Source: Labyrinthula sp. Ha
Taxonomy: Eukaryota > Sar > Bigyra > Labyrinthulida > Labyrinthulaceae
Assembly (NCBI GenBank): GCA_015227615.1
Contig: JAALGZ010000066.1
Coordinates: forward strand, 62,001 to 126,000
Length of the DNA: 64,000 bases
Reading direction: 5' to 3'
This document shows, in pieces, positions 50,655-61,510 of the stretch. A program made the translations under genes and the position numbers. Positions within the stretch are counted from its first letter, which is position 1, and each line of letters opens with the position of its first letter. Below the pieces are notes generated by a model. The model was not told where the DNA came from. It made no database searches and was given only the letters and a program-made list of their open reading frames with translations.

Positions 50655-51409
50655 TCCCCCTCTTCCCATAAATGCGAGACCCCATATTGTCTAAGCACCG
50701 CCTGCACCTCGTAACTCCCGCTTGTACCGTCCGGGTCAACTTGAGTCCCGATCTGCAACCATTCCTTCTGCAATCCACCAGCCTTGGCGAATACTTCCAT
50801 CAATACTGCTTTATCTCCTAGCGCTAGCTTAGTCCGCTTTTTTAACATTAGCTTTTTCATCCCGTATATCGGTCGTTCGGCAAACATTTCCTCCTGCTTC
50901 CTTAGCATCTCTAAGTCTGCCGAACTCTCGACATCGCGATGCTTAAAAAAATACAGTACTTCATGCGACCGTTAGATTAGTTTTCCTAAAGCGCTTCTTA
51001 TCTTCCCTCGTGGCGTCATTTTGATCCACGTCCAGCTATAACCCGGCTCATAATCAGCTTCCTTTACATAACGAAAGGCTCGTTCCAGACTTTGTTGCGG
51101 AATTCATACCGCTCCGTACTGAGGTCTTATCTCTTTTATTTCAAAGTTCATGATCCTCATTTTGCCGCCTCTTCCTCGGTCCGCTTCCGCGTCTCTCCAA
51201 GGCGAGCCGGCTAAAATTAATTTCACCTCCGGTAAATCCGGCGCTTCCTGTCTCCAAAATTTATCATACGGGTTAGGCGTGTACCATACTTTTTTGGGTG
51301 GCAATATGCAGCATTTGATCATTGCGCTACTTTCTTCGAAGAATAACTCAAACATACGTCCCGCTTGCTGCATCATCGTGAACTGCACTTCTCCACGAAA
51401 TGACACCAA
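50642..51409 (-). pseudogene. MT-A70 domain of A- (broken)
   Basis: Upstream block FRGEVQFTMMQQAGRMFELF, then the catalytic position KLILAGSPWRDA (51,180-51,220; the Asp of DPPW is lost) and the C-terminal box LMEVFAKAGGLQKEWLQIG (50,735-50,800). The TAA that ends the protein is formed by the LTR's own first bases (tatcgatgtaa). Frameshifts separate the pieces. Confidence 0.78.
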
Positions 51410-52139
51410 ACAACGCTACTTTGCGTCCTGTTCAATATGCTGGGGGATGTTCGTCAATACTTTCGGTATCCTGGTGGGCTCATCGTGCCGCTCGCATCTT
51501 ATTCGACAGCCATCTGCCCCCCCCATTTGGCTTTCTCCTTTCTCTCAAAGGCTTTGATCATCGTTTTTGTCATTTTTGCGTACGTTTCCACTTTCCTGCA
51601 TAAATTTACCGCTTTCTTGACGTAATTTACCGCCCGTTTTCTATGCTTCCATAGGCCTCTCGCATATTTTAGCGTAAATTCTTTTACCACTTCCTCATTC
51701 GCAAGCTTCAGTGCCTGTCTACAGTCAGAAAAACCGTCTCACGCAACAAAAGTCTGCGCGGCTAATTCTTTCTTTTGATTTTCGCGCCTTCTCAATATCC
51801 CATTATCATCCTCTTATCTCTTTAAGGTTCAACCAACCCAATTGCTGCTGGATATATTACCGAATCATTGACCTGCTCATATTTGGCAAATATAACTGGT
51901 ACTTCTCATATTTGTCCAGACCAAATTTCAAAACCAATTTTTTTATTTCCTATTTTTCCGCTTTTGCCCATCCTTTTACAGCTGCTGCATTACCTCGCTC
52001 TTGTGTTAATTTTGTTTCTACTTTCGACAAATAATTATGCCAATCGCTAAGTCCCGACATTTTCCTTATTATCCTATCCACTGCATGTTCTGCCGTGATA
52101 AGTGCTTGTTTGGCCCTTTTACGTAATTTATCTTAATTT

Positions 52140-52756
52140 GGTCTGCACTTTTTTGCCTGCAAATGGTCTGTTAAAACTTTTTACACATCCTCGTACATCG
52201 TTTAAATAGGTCCCCAAGTATTATCTTCTTCACGGGTACCACTCCATTTAATCTCCACTGCATATTACGTTAAATGAGAATCATATCTGACGTCGCCAAA
52301 ACCTGCTACTTCTAAATGTTTAAGATTTCCGACATAAACCTTTCTAGGAGTTTTCAATGGTACGAAACCTCTGGGCTCGTAGAAATATAACCGATTTCCA
52401 TGTACCTTCGTTGTCTTGCCGTCTAGTGTTTTGATTTTGTAAACATTCTTCGAAACTACTTCATTAATCTGCACCGAGCCAGACCATTCCAGCGCTAATT
52501 TGTCGCGTTCCCTGGGAGTGTCCTTTGATGACACCAAGCACCAATCTCACACATTGTATTGAATTAGTGCTGGGTCTACGGCCGTACTTTTTCTTTTATT
52601 ATTCAGCATTTTCTGGAATTCCACATATTTAGCTACATTTTTTTCGTACTCATCTAATCGCTTCCTAAAAGCGACGCTTAATTTAGGTAGTATATCATCC
52701 TCGATACCTACCGACATTCTAGCGCCGCTTCGGATTCTTTTCACCACCGGCGGCAA
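52140..52756 (-). pseudogene. Integrase tail, GPY/F and chromo-like modules of A-
   Basis: The integrase tail (52,547-52,756) reads IRSGARMSVGIEDD and KRLDEYEKNVAKYVEF. The GPY/F part (52,265-52,537) reads LEWSGSVQINEVVSKNVYKI then HGNRLYFYEP. A chromo-like aromatic segment is readable across a stop at 52,200-52,265. Confidence 0.75.
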
Positions 52757-52788
52757 TTCTGCGGGCTCAATATATTGGCGCTCTGGAT

Positions 52789-53577
52789 TTACATAAAAAA
52801 CAATTCATATGCTATTGGCACATTTTTTCGGTCGAGTAATTTCCGCGAAGGCACGGGTAATTCATTTATGGCAAATTGTATCTTATTCAAAATCTTGGGC
52901 CATTCATCCTCGTTAATTCGATATTCGCTAACTAAGCTTTTCAGAAAATTCAATACTTTTTTATTCGCCACTTCTACTTCCCCCTTTGTCCAGCTCACGT
53001 AAGATACCGCGAAACTATGGGGAAAACGAATCATCTTCCTAAGCGCTGTCATTAGCAAATTCGCAAAATGAATTCCGTGGTCCGTTACTAGCGTAAAGTC
53101 TTTTTCTAACTTATAATTTGTCGCCAACTTATCAAGCGCTTCTGTAATCACCTGTGTATCCGCCGTCTTTGTGTACATCAGCTGCGTGAATCTGCTAAAT
53201 GCGTCCGTTAATACTAGGATATGTCCTATCCGATTTATATACAAGAAGTCTGCGACCAGGGTCTCGCGTGGTGGCCTAGCCCTTGTCACGAAACTGTAAG
53301 TCGTTTTTATTGCTTTAGGGAGTCTGTGGCAATGTATGCAATTATTCCTAAATAAGCGTATGAACTCAACCATTTTCTTCCATGATGTTTGACCTCTTAG
53401 CATGCGTTTTATAGCGGCGGGTGTTCTCAATTCAAATTTAGCCGCTTCCGCTAAGTCCGATTCAAGGGAACCATGTTTGTTCGCTAAATGTATATGAACC
53501 AATTGGCGCTCCAAAAATGAAACCGGTAAAATAATGTTTCCCAATAGCTTTTTTATTCTAGAGATCCTAGTGATCAT
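52789..53577 (-). pseudogene. Integrase of A- (longest intact piece)
   Basis: A 262-codon open stretch with a zinc-binding part (HIHLANKHGS ... CIHCHRLPK), catalytic Asp in TLVADFLYI, second Asp in LVTDHGIHF and Glu in KGEVEVANKKVL. It is the best-preserved family-A integrase here, but flanking stops separate it from RNase H and the GPY/F module. Confidence 0.85.
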
Positions 53578-54056
53578 TTCCTTTTTCTGAGCCTCGATAA
53601 CTTCGGCTTTTGTCAGCGGTGGTTAATCGCCTTCAAAATATGGGTTGAATACTGATATCCTATACTTATTGAGCGACGTTAGCGCCGTATAAATCTTCTT
53701 CTCCTTCTATTGCTTTGGTCTAAGGTGATTGACTCTTACCGTCACGTTCCTTATATTTGCCATCGTGGTATTGTTATCATCCGACGTCGAGTAAGCATCT
53801 GTCCCAATGTAGCGTCCCTTCTCTGTCTCGCTTACATCCAACAAAACTTTGCTCCACCATGTCACACAATAATCCGTCAGTTTCCTCTAATCCTCCTTCG
53901 TGCACTCCTATCTAATCTGCAGCTCCACCTCTTTCATGAGGTCTGTTGCATTTTCTCGCGACAACAATCTTCGTATAATCCTCCTAACAATCCGCCTATA
54001 TTGTTTCACTGACGGCTGCACAAAGTATTTAGGGATAACGTCCATAATTGCTCCTT

Positions 54057-54979
54057 TCATTCATTTTTTTTTCTTTTCGGCTGCAATAGCTCAGATGTCC
54101 CTCCCTCGAAGTACCTCTTGATTCTAAAGTACATGTCCTCATCACCAAGTAGGGAGTCATATTTTCCAGTATATATTGACAAAGCATCTACTACCGCCTC
54201 CTGAAGACACTCCTTTGTTTTTGCGTCAGTATCCTTTCGGCATTTATAACACACTTCTTAAGCGCTTATTTTCACGCAGTAGGGCAGGTATTTCTCTCTC
54301 CGTACCCCATGCTTGCACCTTCACCATCCGCACAGCCGCTTTGCCGCTATCACTTGTCGGCGCCGCCCATATCGTAAGCATATCTGCAAAAGTATTACTA
54401 TCGCCGTCAACGTGATGGATATCAACCAGCACATGTTGTAGAATTACCATCCACCACTACAGGCCGTTAAGACGTCAATAGTTGATCTTCGATTTGCCTT
54501 GTAATATTGCCTTCAAACTGAGATGTTCTGTGTATATTTGTACTGCTGTCGGATGAAAGGGTAGCAGGTACGAGAACTTGTTAAAAGTTTGGATTATAGG
54601 ATATAGCTCCTTGTGACATATACTTCACACAAGTTGACTAACGTCAAATCCACCGGTAAAAAGCATCATCGGATAAACTGTCTTTTTCAACAAGTCTTTT
54701 CCGCGTTTTTCTTGGTGCGCCTGGAATAAAATGGCGCTGTGATATTTATCGGATGCGTCAGTTACCATAGATAAGCTCATGTTCCGATTGTAGTTTTACA
54801 AGCGTGCTCTTGCTGCATTTGCTAGCTTTTTTTGAATCGCTTAAACACCGCCTCTAATTCTTCATTCCATAAGATGTGCTTATTTTCCTTCAGGAACTTC
54901 TTTTTCTTCCTCCTCATTTTCGGATAAAATAGCATAATTTTGTCTCTAAGGTCCGCCATCTCAGAAACTGCCAAATTAA
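54057..54979 (-). pseudogene. RNase H region of A- (broken)
   Basis: The last RNase H block reads VDGDSNTFADMLTIW near 54,380-54,420. The first block is damaged around 54,740-54,800. The connecting region is interrupted several times. Confidence 0.65.
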
Positions 54980-55753
54980 TCATTGCACCAGATGTAAGAG
55001 CTTTTCTAACTCGTACACGTACTCCGGTTTCGGAATAAGTAAGATCTTTTTATAGCACTTCTTCGAAAAGTTCCAACCGACATTTTGCAGAATCTTTCCA
55101 GAATATTCAATACCCGGTGTAAATAATATTGATTTTGTAGGACTGATTCTGACTTTCCACTCACGCAAATTTTGCAGAACCTTGTGCAAGATTTTGACGT
55201 AACCCTTAAAATCTTTTGCGTGTATTAACGTATTATCAATCCACTGAACAATTCTATTACCTTCCTTATTATAATTGTACGCCACGATGTGATCCACCAT
55301 GCGTTGGTGGGAACATACAGGTATCGAGTGATAACCCATTGACGCGAGCTGAAACCAAAATATTCCGTAAGTTGTCATGAGGTTGAAGTACTTTTCGGCG
55401 CAGTCCGTAATCGCTAATCGATCAAATCTGCTTACGAAATCTAAACATTTGTAAAAGCGCACTAGCAGTGTGTTGACTGGTTAGGTTTCCAGCATGGGGA
55501 GTATATTGATATCCCTATGTAGTACTTTATTTACCGCAACGAGGTCCAACACCATGCGCCAAGCGTTATTTTTCTTATGAACAGCAAAGACAACCAACCT
55601 GTAGATTGCGTGTTGTACTTTCTTCGCCATATCCTTCTCAACTATTCCGTCTAATTTTTTCTTTCTAAATTCCTCTTTTCCACGTCCCAACCGCCGCGGC
55701 GTCGACATCCTCAATTCCGTGCCCTGGATAGGTACGACATCCATTGGCGGCAA
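54980..55753 (-). pseudogene. Reverse transcriptase of A- (broken)
   Basis: KKLDGIVEKDMAKKVQHA, MVLDLVAVNKVL, then FVSRFDRLAITD, ASMGYHSIPVCSHQRMV and the catalytic box QWIDNTLIHA, in which the second Asp is now Asn. A stop at 55,481-55,483 divides it. The WID- box agrees with family B. Confidence 0.83.
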
Positions 55754-55871
55754 AAACTGTTTCCTATTTGCGCCGCGCTTGTTGCAAAGACATCTTCATA
55801 CTTCAAGCATAACTGCATAAGTTGGTTGTGTTGGTCTTTATTTGCGTCGCCAGCGGCATCTACCATTTTTG

Positions 55872-56723
55872 TTATTGCTTCGACAATTTTTGTTTTTTTT
55901 TCTCCGATTCATAAAGCGTATTTCTTTCGGGAAGCAATAGCTGCTCTAAATTATTCTCATCAACAACACCTTTGTTTTGTTTCAAATGTATGGTTTTTTC
56001 GAACGGTATACCTTCTGCGTTACCGTTACGCAAGCGTCGGCTGAAATTAATTGACATCGTTCTTATAGCCGGAATGTCGTTTAAAACATCCATTTTACCA
56101 CCTGTTAATTTTCCAGCTATTGCTGCTAGGTACAACCTGGATAACTTCAAACCCGTCAGAAACTGCACGTCTTTTGACTTGTTACACCTTAGCTTCTGCA
56201 GATCCGGGTCTTTTGTAAAGACAAAGTATGAAATTATCGTCAAGTTTCCACCCGCGCCTTTATCTAATATCTTTACCGTTTCAGCAAAGGCATATCCACG
56301 CTTCGTTAAGTTAAAATTTTTATCAAGTATTAATGTTAAGTTGACCTCAACTGCGATCATATCATATACTTCAGAGAGTTTTCCAAGTTCCTCCCACATC
56401 AGCCTTCTTACAGTCGCGGTGCTATCAGCAAAGCAATTTCTACAAATTTTCAGAAATGCGAGACCACTTTCCGCTCCGCTGTGGACTTTCTACGCATTCT
56501 GGTGCGGCATTAATCCCGCTTTTTCCGGCGATGAAGCTTCCACCAACAATTCTCTCTATTTGTCGTCGCTAACTAGAAAAATTATTACCCTGCAGAAGTT
56601 ATGCTTCCAAATTCTTCTTACACACATTTCCAAGTCGGCGTATTCTACCTTCATGATTTGTAAATCCGTCATTCTATCCGCCAGGGAAATCTTTTCCTTC
56701 ACGTCTTCGATAGAATCCACCAT
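55872..56723 (-). pseudogene. PR-RT linker of A-
   Basis: It corresponds to 20,154-21,041. Similarity to A+ is close at its right end and lower toward the left (after about 56,120). Confidence 0.6.
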
Positions 56724-57509
56724 TCATGCATGCCTGTGTAGCAAAGCGACGCTCTCATCTGCGCCGCTATCTAGGATCACTTCGAAAATGCGATCTCTAG
56801 GCTTGATATGGTAAAGTGACACATTCTTTCTTCCTGCTCTTCTAACCGACACGTCTAAGCGCCTCGTCGGGTTGCGCTTACTTCTTTCATATTCATCCCC
56901 CGGGGCGGTTGGCGCTAGGAAAGAGTTGCACGGTTTCGGCTGCCTGTGGTTGCTTTTTTTGCAACGCTTATTCCTATGGCGGTAGCAGCTCTGGTTATTT
57001 TGCGGTGTATATCTCCCATGACTAGACCTTCCCCTATAGCCACGGGGGCTCGAAGAGCGCGACCCACGACGATAAGATTTGCTGCTTCTTCCTCTTTCTG
57101 ATTCATCGGAAGATATGTAGTGTTTCCGCTTCTTTTTGCCGCCGCGGCGTGTTTCCTGATACACCCTTCTGAATTCCGACTCACTCGGCGCAACGTTCAC
57201 CGGATCAAGCGGCGTTAAATGCACTCTTTCCGCCGTGTCCATCTTCCCTTCGTATATAGGTCTTATCAGGTCCTTGAATTTATCCAGAAAATTCCCAAAT
57301 CTTGACCTCGGCGCATTCAACTTCATCTTTAAGCGTGTTTCTCTAATTTGCAACTGTATAGGAAGTCGCTTATTTAGCGCTTTTAAAACTTCAAATTTTC
57401 GCGCACTTTCCTTCAGCTGATTCCACTTAATACATTTAGAAGCGCTAATCATATAAATGTTTAAGCGTTCTAAGACTGAGCTCTCATGCGAACACGTCAC
57501 CTTTTCCAT
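56724..57509 (-). pseudogene. Gag C-terminus (RS-rich) and retropepsin of A-
   Basis: 261 codons that match 19,368-20,153 at all but a few residues. It has the same RS-rich block and VILDSGAD motif, and the same stop after it. Confidence 0.8.
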
Positions 57510-57533
57510 GATTGTACGCAGGGTATCTTCGCC

Positions 57534-59607
57534 TTAGAACGCCTCGTGTTCCAACATGTACTTCTTCAAATAATTGATGATCCCTACTTTTATCACACCT
57601 GAACTGAGCAATCTTCGCTTTAGCTTTGAATCGACGTTAATCCAGAGGTTTGATTCCTTTTCATATTTGTATGCGTTCAAATAGGCGTCGAAAATATCCA
57701 ACATGGCGCAAATGTCTTTTACTTCTAATGTTCTCAGCGTTTTAAACTCTCCGCAGAATGACTTTAATTCTCGGTCGCGACGCACATCCTCCGTCTTTGC
57801 CTCTAAATTTCGGCTAATTCATCTGCGTTCCTTGAGATTCTTGGCGCTTGGGCGGTTACCTCTGTTGGTTTCACTAAAATCAACTCTACCCTGCTCATTT
57901 TTGCCGACAAGGTAGCAACACTGTCTTGTGTTGTTTCGGACTTTGATCTCGTTTCTGTAAAGTTGAAAGTGCTCTTTCGTGAGCTGGGGTAGCCTTAGGC
58001 GTTTACGGCTGATGAGATTCTGAATCAAAGGCGCTACTCTGCTCGAAAGCCAACCTTTAGAGCTCTCTCAATTTTTCCACTTCCGCACGGTGAAGCTTCT
58101 TCGTCTCTTTTAACTCTTTCAACACTCTTTTGAACTCCGCCGTATTCTTCTTCCGCTCTTTGTCTACGGCTTTCCTCATGATTGCCCTGTTACAATCTCT
58201 GAGCACTAATTTTGCCGCTAGCGACTGTGTCTTAATCCTCTCATTTGCCCTCGTTAGCGCATTTATGCGCTTCTGCAAGCTATTTTCCGCATCCGTTCTA
58301 GTGTTTGCTAAAGGTCTCATTTTACGTTGCGGCGCCCTAATTGACAATCCCGCTGCGGGCTCCGCCTTCGTTACGCATTTAAAGGGCGTAATCCGCATCG
58401 GCCAGTCCGGGTCACTATTAGCCGATAAAATGGGTTTCGGTAAATTCCCTTTTATAACCGCCATACCTCTCTCTGCCATAAATTGCACCGCTGTAGTAAT
58501 TAGGCCTTCCGACGAGTGGGAAAAGCAAGTCGGAGTACTTGTCTTCAGTACTTGTAAAGGAGTCTTCTTGCGATTCGCCAACAATTGCGCAACAGACATC
58601 TCCTGACTTTCTCTGAAGTTTGGAGTTGCCGCTAATATATTCGCTACTCTCTTGCTTATCCGTATTTCTTCGAGTTCCCTTTCGGACAAAGGGATCATCA
58701 ATAAAAGCGGGTTAGTTGAGAATTTGTTTATATTGTTTTCCTAAAACATTTCTACCGCTGTCTTTCCTTTCATCTTCTTTTGCGCTTTGCTGCGATCCAG
58801 TCCTCAAATTACAAACCTTTTCGGAGTAAACCAACGAGGGGTCTTTGTATAAAACTCGCATTGACTTCTGATCATCCTCTTTTTCCGCGGAGTCTTCTTT
58901 GCCGCCTTCTTTTTTGCCGATGACGGAGAAGTCAAATTAACCGCTTTCGCCTCGTCATTTTCATTCCGACCTTTAGATATAATTTGATGAAGGTTCGTCG
59001 ACCTCTCAGCGATAAGTGCCTCGTGGTTTGAGGCCGCTTCATCTTCCCGAACCAGTGTCGGCAATACAGGCTCGACCTCTTTAGCCGTCATCGTCGGTTG
59101 GGTTTGGGCCATAATTTCCGCTTCTGCCCCGTCGCTTATGGTGGCAACCTTTTTTTCCGCTTTTTCTGTTTCGGATGCAACCATTCTGTCGGCTACCGTA
59201 TCTGGCTCGGGGTCATCCCGACCCGTCGCTCCTGTTGCAACACAGTTCGTCTCCTTTGCCGCTCCTTGGTCGGCTACCTGGCTCACATCTTCCGACGCGC
59301 TGTGTTCGGCAACGTCCTCAGCCTCATCATCCGTCGACAAATTAAGTGACTTTCTAGGCTCGGCGAGTTTATTGTCGCTTAATTCCTCAGTCCGCTCTTA
59401 TGCCTCAATCCGATCTTCTGCTTCTTCATTATCCTTGTCCAATGACGAGCCAACTCCGTAGAGCTGTTCTTGCTCAAAATCTTCTTCTTCCTGTTCTCTT
59501 CTTCTTCTTTCCTCCTCTTCCTCCTCTAATTTCCTCCTTCGTTCTTCTCTTTCCTTCAATCTCGCTTCATTTTTGCTTCGCATTCTGGATCGTAATATCC
59601 GTAGCAT
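57534..59607 (-). pseudogene. Gag of A- (broken)
   Basis: It matches 17,270-19,343 almost exactly, including its stop codons. The inherited stops show that Gag was broken before the duplication. Small differences (for example KTST versus KTNT) suggest a recent event. Confidence 0.78.
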
Positions 59608-59614
59608 CCTTACA

Positions 59615-59628
59615 ATTGTTTAAACAAT
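59615..59628 (-). other. Palindrome at the primer-binding site position of A-
   Basis: attgtttaaacaat, the same perfect palindrome as at 17,249-17,262, directly inside the 5' LTR. Confidence 0.7.
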
Positions 59629-59906
59629 AGAACTATCTGGTATGAATTTCAAACAACTTGGCTTTGTTCGAACTTTTAAATACTTTGTTGATACTATCTT
59701 TATTCCTTGTAAAAGTGGTTCCTTGATGCTTAAAATCTGTTCTTCTTGTTACTTCTTATTTATTTGTACTTTTTTGTGATTTCATTGGATTCTAACTATG
59801 ACTCTTATGGTCATAGAATTTATTTAATTACTTTAATCTATTCAATCAATCATATATACTTAACTATTTACTACTAATCAATACTACAAGTCCTTACATC
59901 GATACA
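59629..59906 (-). repeat. 5' LTR of A-
   Basis: On the minus strand it begins tgtatcgatgtaagg. It is essentially the same as the 5' LTR of A+, being part of the duplicated block. Confidence 0.88.
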
Positions 59907-60303
59907 TACTCACATTAGCTTCCAACTTTAGTGACATACTAACGCTGGTTACATGTAACTCAAAATATCCTTGTTTCATTAACGTTAGCAGTAACGTCTT
60001 AACGATAGTAATACCTAGGTGAATTAATATACTATATATTTCTTGGACCGCATGGTCAAAGGCCATATGGCCCAAATAATTGTTCATAGTTAGTTAAATT
60101 CAAATTCATTTATTGATAATCATTATCAAAACAATTATCAAATTATTTTTGATAATTCTTATCAAATTCTTCACCAATGATAATAAATTTTTAAATGGAA
60201 TAGAATGGCAGGAAAGTTAGAAGATTATCATGATATACAACAAAATGACGATATAATGATAAAATAGAGTCGATCAAAAAACTAGTTCGAACTCTTGAGA
60301 TCG

Positions 60304-61005
60304 ATGGAAAACAAGAAAGAAACACACGACTCTGAAGGAACATGGGCAAAAAATGCTCTGGAGGCAGATGTATTTGGTCGGTCCACTATGAAATTTCGTC
60401 ACTGTGAAAGGGAAGAAGAGTTTGTTCTTGATATTAGAAGCGCCAAACTGAAGAATGCTGTTTCATTTTTGTTTGCATTTACAGCCGCTTGGTTTCTTGT
60501 CGTAATTATTCTAGAGAATAAAGATGCGGGAACTAGATTAGCTTTGAACGTGAGCTCTATTGAAGAGGAGAATGTTGATAAAAAAGCTGTCGGAGTCCTG
60601 AGAAGTTTCCTAGCGCTAGTATCACCCCTGTTCATGGGTACTTTTATGTCAGAACGCGGGGCCTTGTTCATTATAACTGCGATCTCATATCATAACAACA
60701 AGGTGTATATACCTCTAGTTGATGGAAGATATGTGGGTATTGATGAGAAAATAAACGACCTGTTTACAGGTTTTTTTTTCAACGATGGGCTGCTATATTT
60801 CGCGTTGGATGGAACCTTACGTCTTATTTGGAAGGAACAAAGGCTAACCCCTCAGATATGAATAGAAGTTTGTGGAAAGCATTTTTCTGGTTTGGTATAG
60901 GAGATTTTTTCCTTTGCTGCAGTTTGTTCCTCCTCAGTTTCTTTCTTATTATATTTCAGGACTCGGTTGAAGACATATTTCTGAATTTTGTGGCGCTACA
61001 GGGTT
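60304..61005 (+). pseudogene. Broken second copy of the membrane-protein gene
   Basis: It starts with the same ATG and matches 15,870-16,573 nearly base for base. A run of ten T (coding strand) in the intact copy is nine here (60,771-60,779), which shifts the frame. The gene is then cut at 61,005 by element C, so the last 65 or so codons are missing from this side. It is dead or at least truncated. Confidence 0.88.
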
Positions 61006-61497
61006 TGTGCACTCGGAAAACCCTAGAGTGTTCAAATGACAAAGATCTAAACGCTACCACAAGGCGTGGCTTCCCTACGACCCTTAGTATCCGATTTAAC
61101 GTTTGGATACAACCAGATCGCTCTTTTTTCTAAGGGATCTTTTCACAAAATTAAATGCTGAGCTCTATTCAACCCACACGCAGAGATATCTTCATATATC
61201 TCCCTTATCTAAACTCACAAGGCGCTATTGGCACTCAGGAGTTTACTTTCTTATCAAATTCAAGTAAGATTGATAAACTTTCAAGTTTTATATTTCTATT
61301 GTCGTTATTAATTAACTTACTTCAGATCGCCCCAAAATGTAAATGCGGTATCTATTCTATCTATTAATATTCTATAGGTCTTTACTTAACTAGCACAAGT
61401 AACCAAACTGTTGCCAATAGCCTAACTACTACATATTAGTTACTGAGTTACTTAAGTTGCCCAACTAATCCAAAACGTTAACAATTAAATATACACA
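61006..61497 (-). repeat. 3' LTR of C
   Basis: On the minus strand it begins tgtgtatatttaattg and ends ccgagtgcaca. The left end is fixed by the break in the membrane gene. It does not resemble the A or B LTRs. Confidence 0.75.
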
Positions 61498-61510
61498 TCC
61501 CCTTCTCACC

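Larger units (their letters stand above)
50372..59906 (-). mobile_element. Retroelement A- : decayed family-A element, inverted partner of A+
   Basis: The LTRs (50,372-50,654 and 59,629-59,906) are similar to each other at about nine positions in ten by eye. Domain order is the same as A+, and total length matches so closely that positions map as 76,876 minus the A+ coordinate. It has fewer stops in the 3' half than A+, but the Gag half shares the A+ stops. It is dead. Confidence 0.92.
56116..61005. repeat. Right arm of the large inverted duplication
   Basis: Partner of 15,870-20,760. It ends at 61,005 only because element C is inserted there; the rest of the arm, if present, lies beyond the right edge of the window. 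Confidence 0.88.

Noticed and set aside
55972-56814. 280-codon + strand ORF inside A-
   Set aside because: It is antisense to the PR-RT linker of A-, and no family is recognisable.
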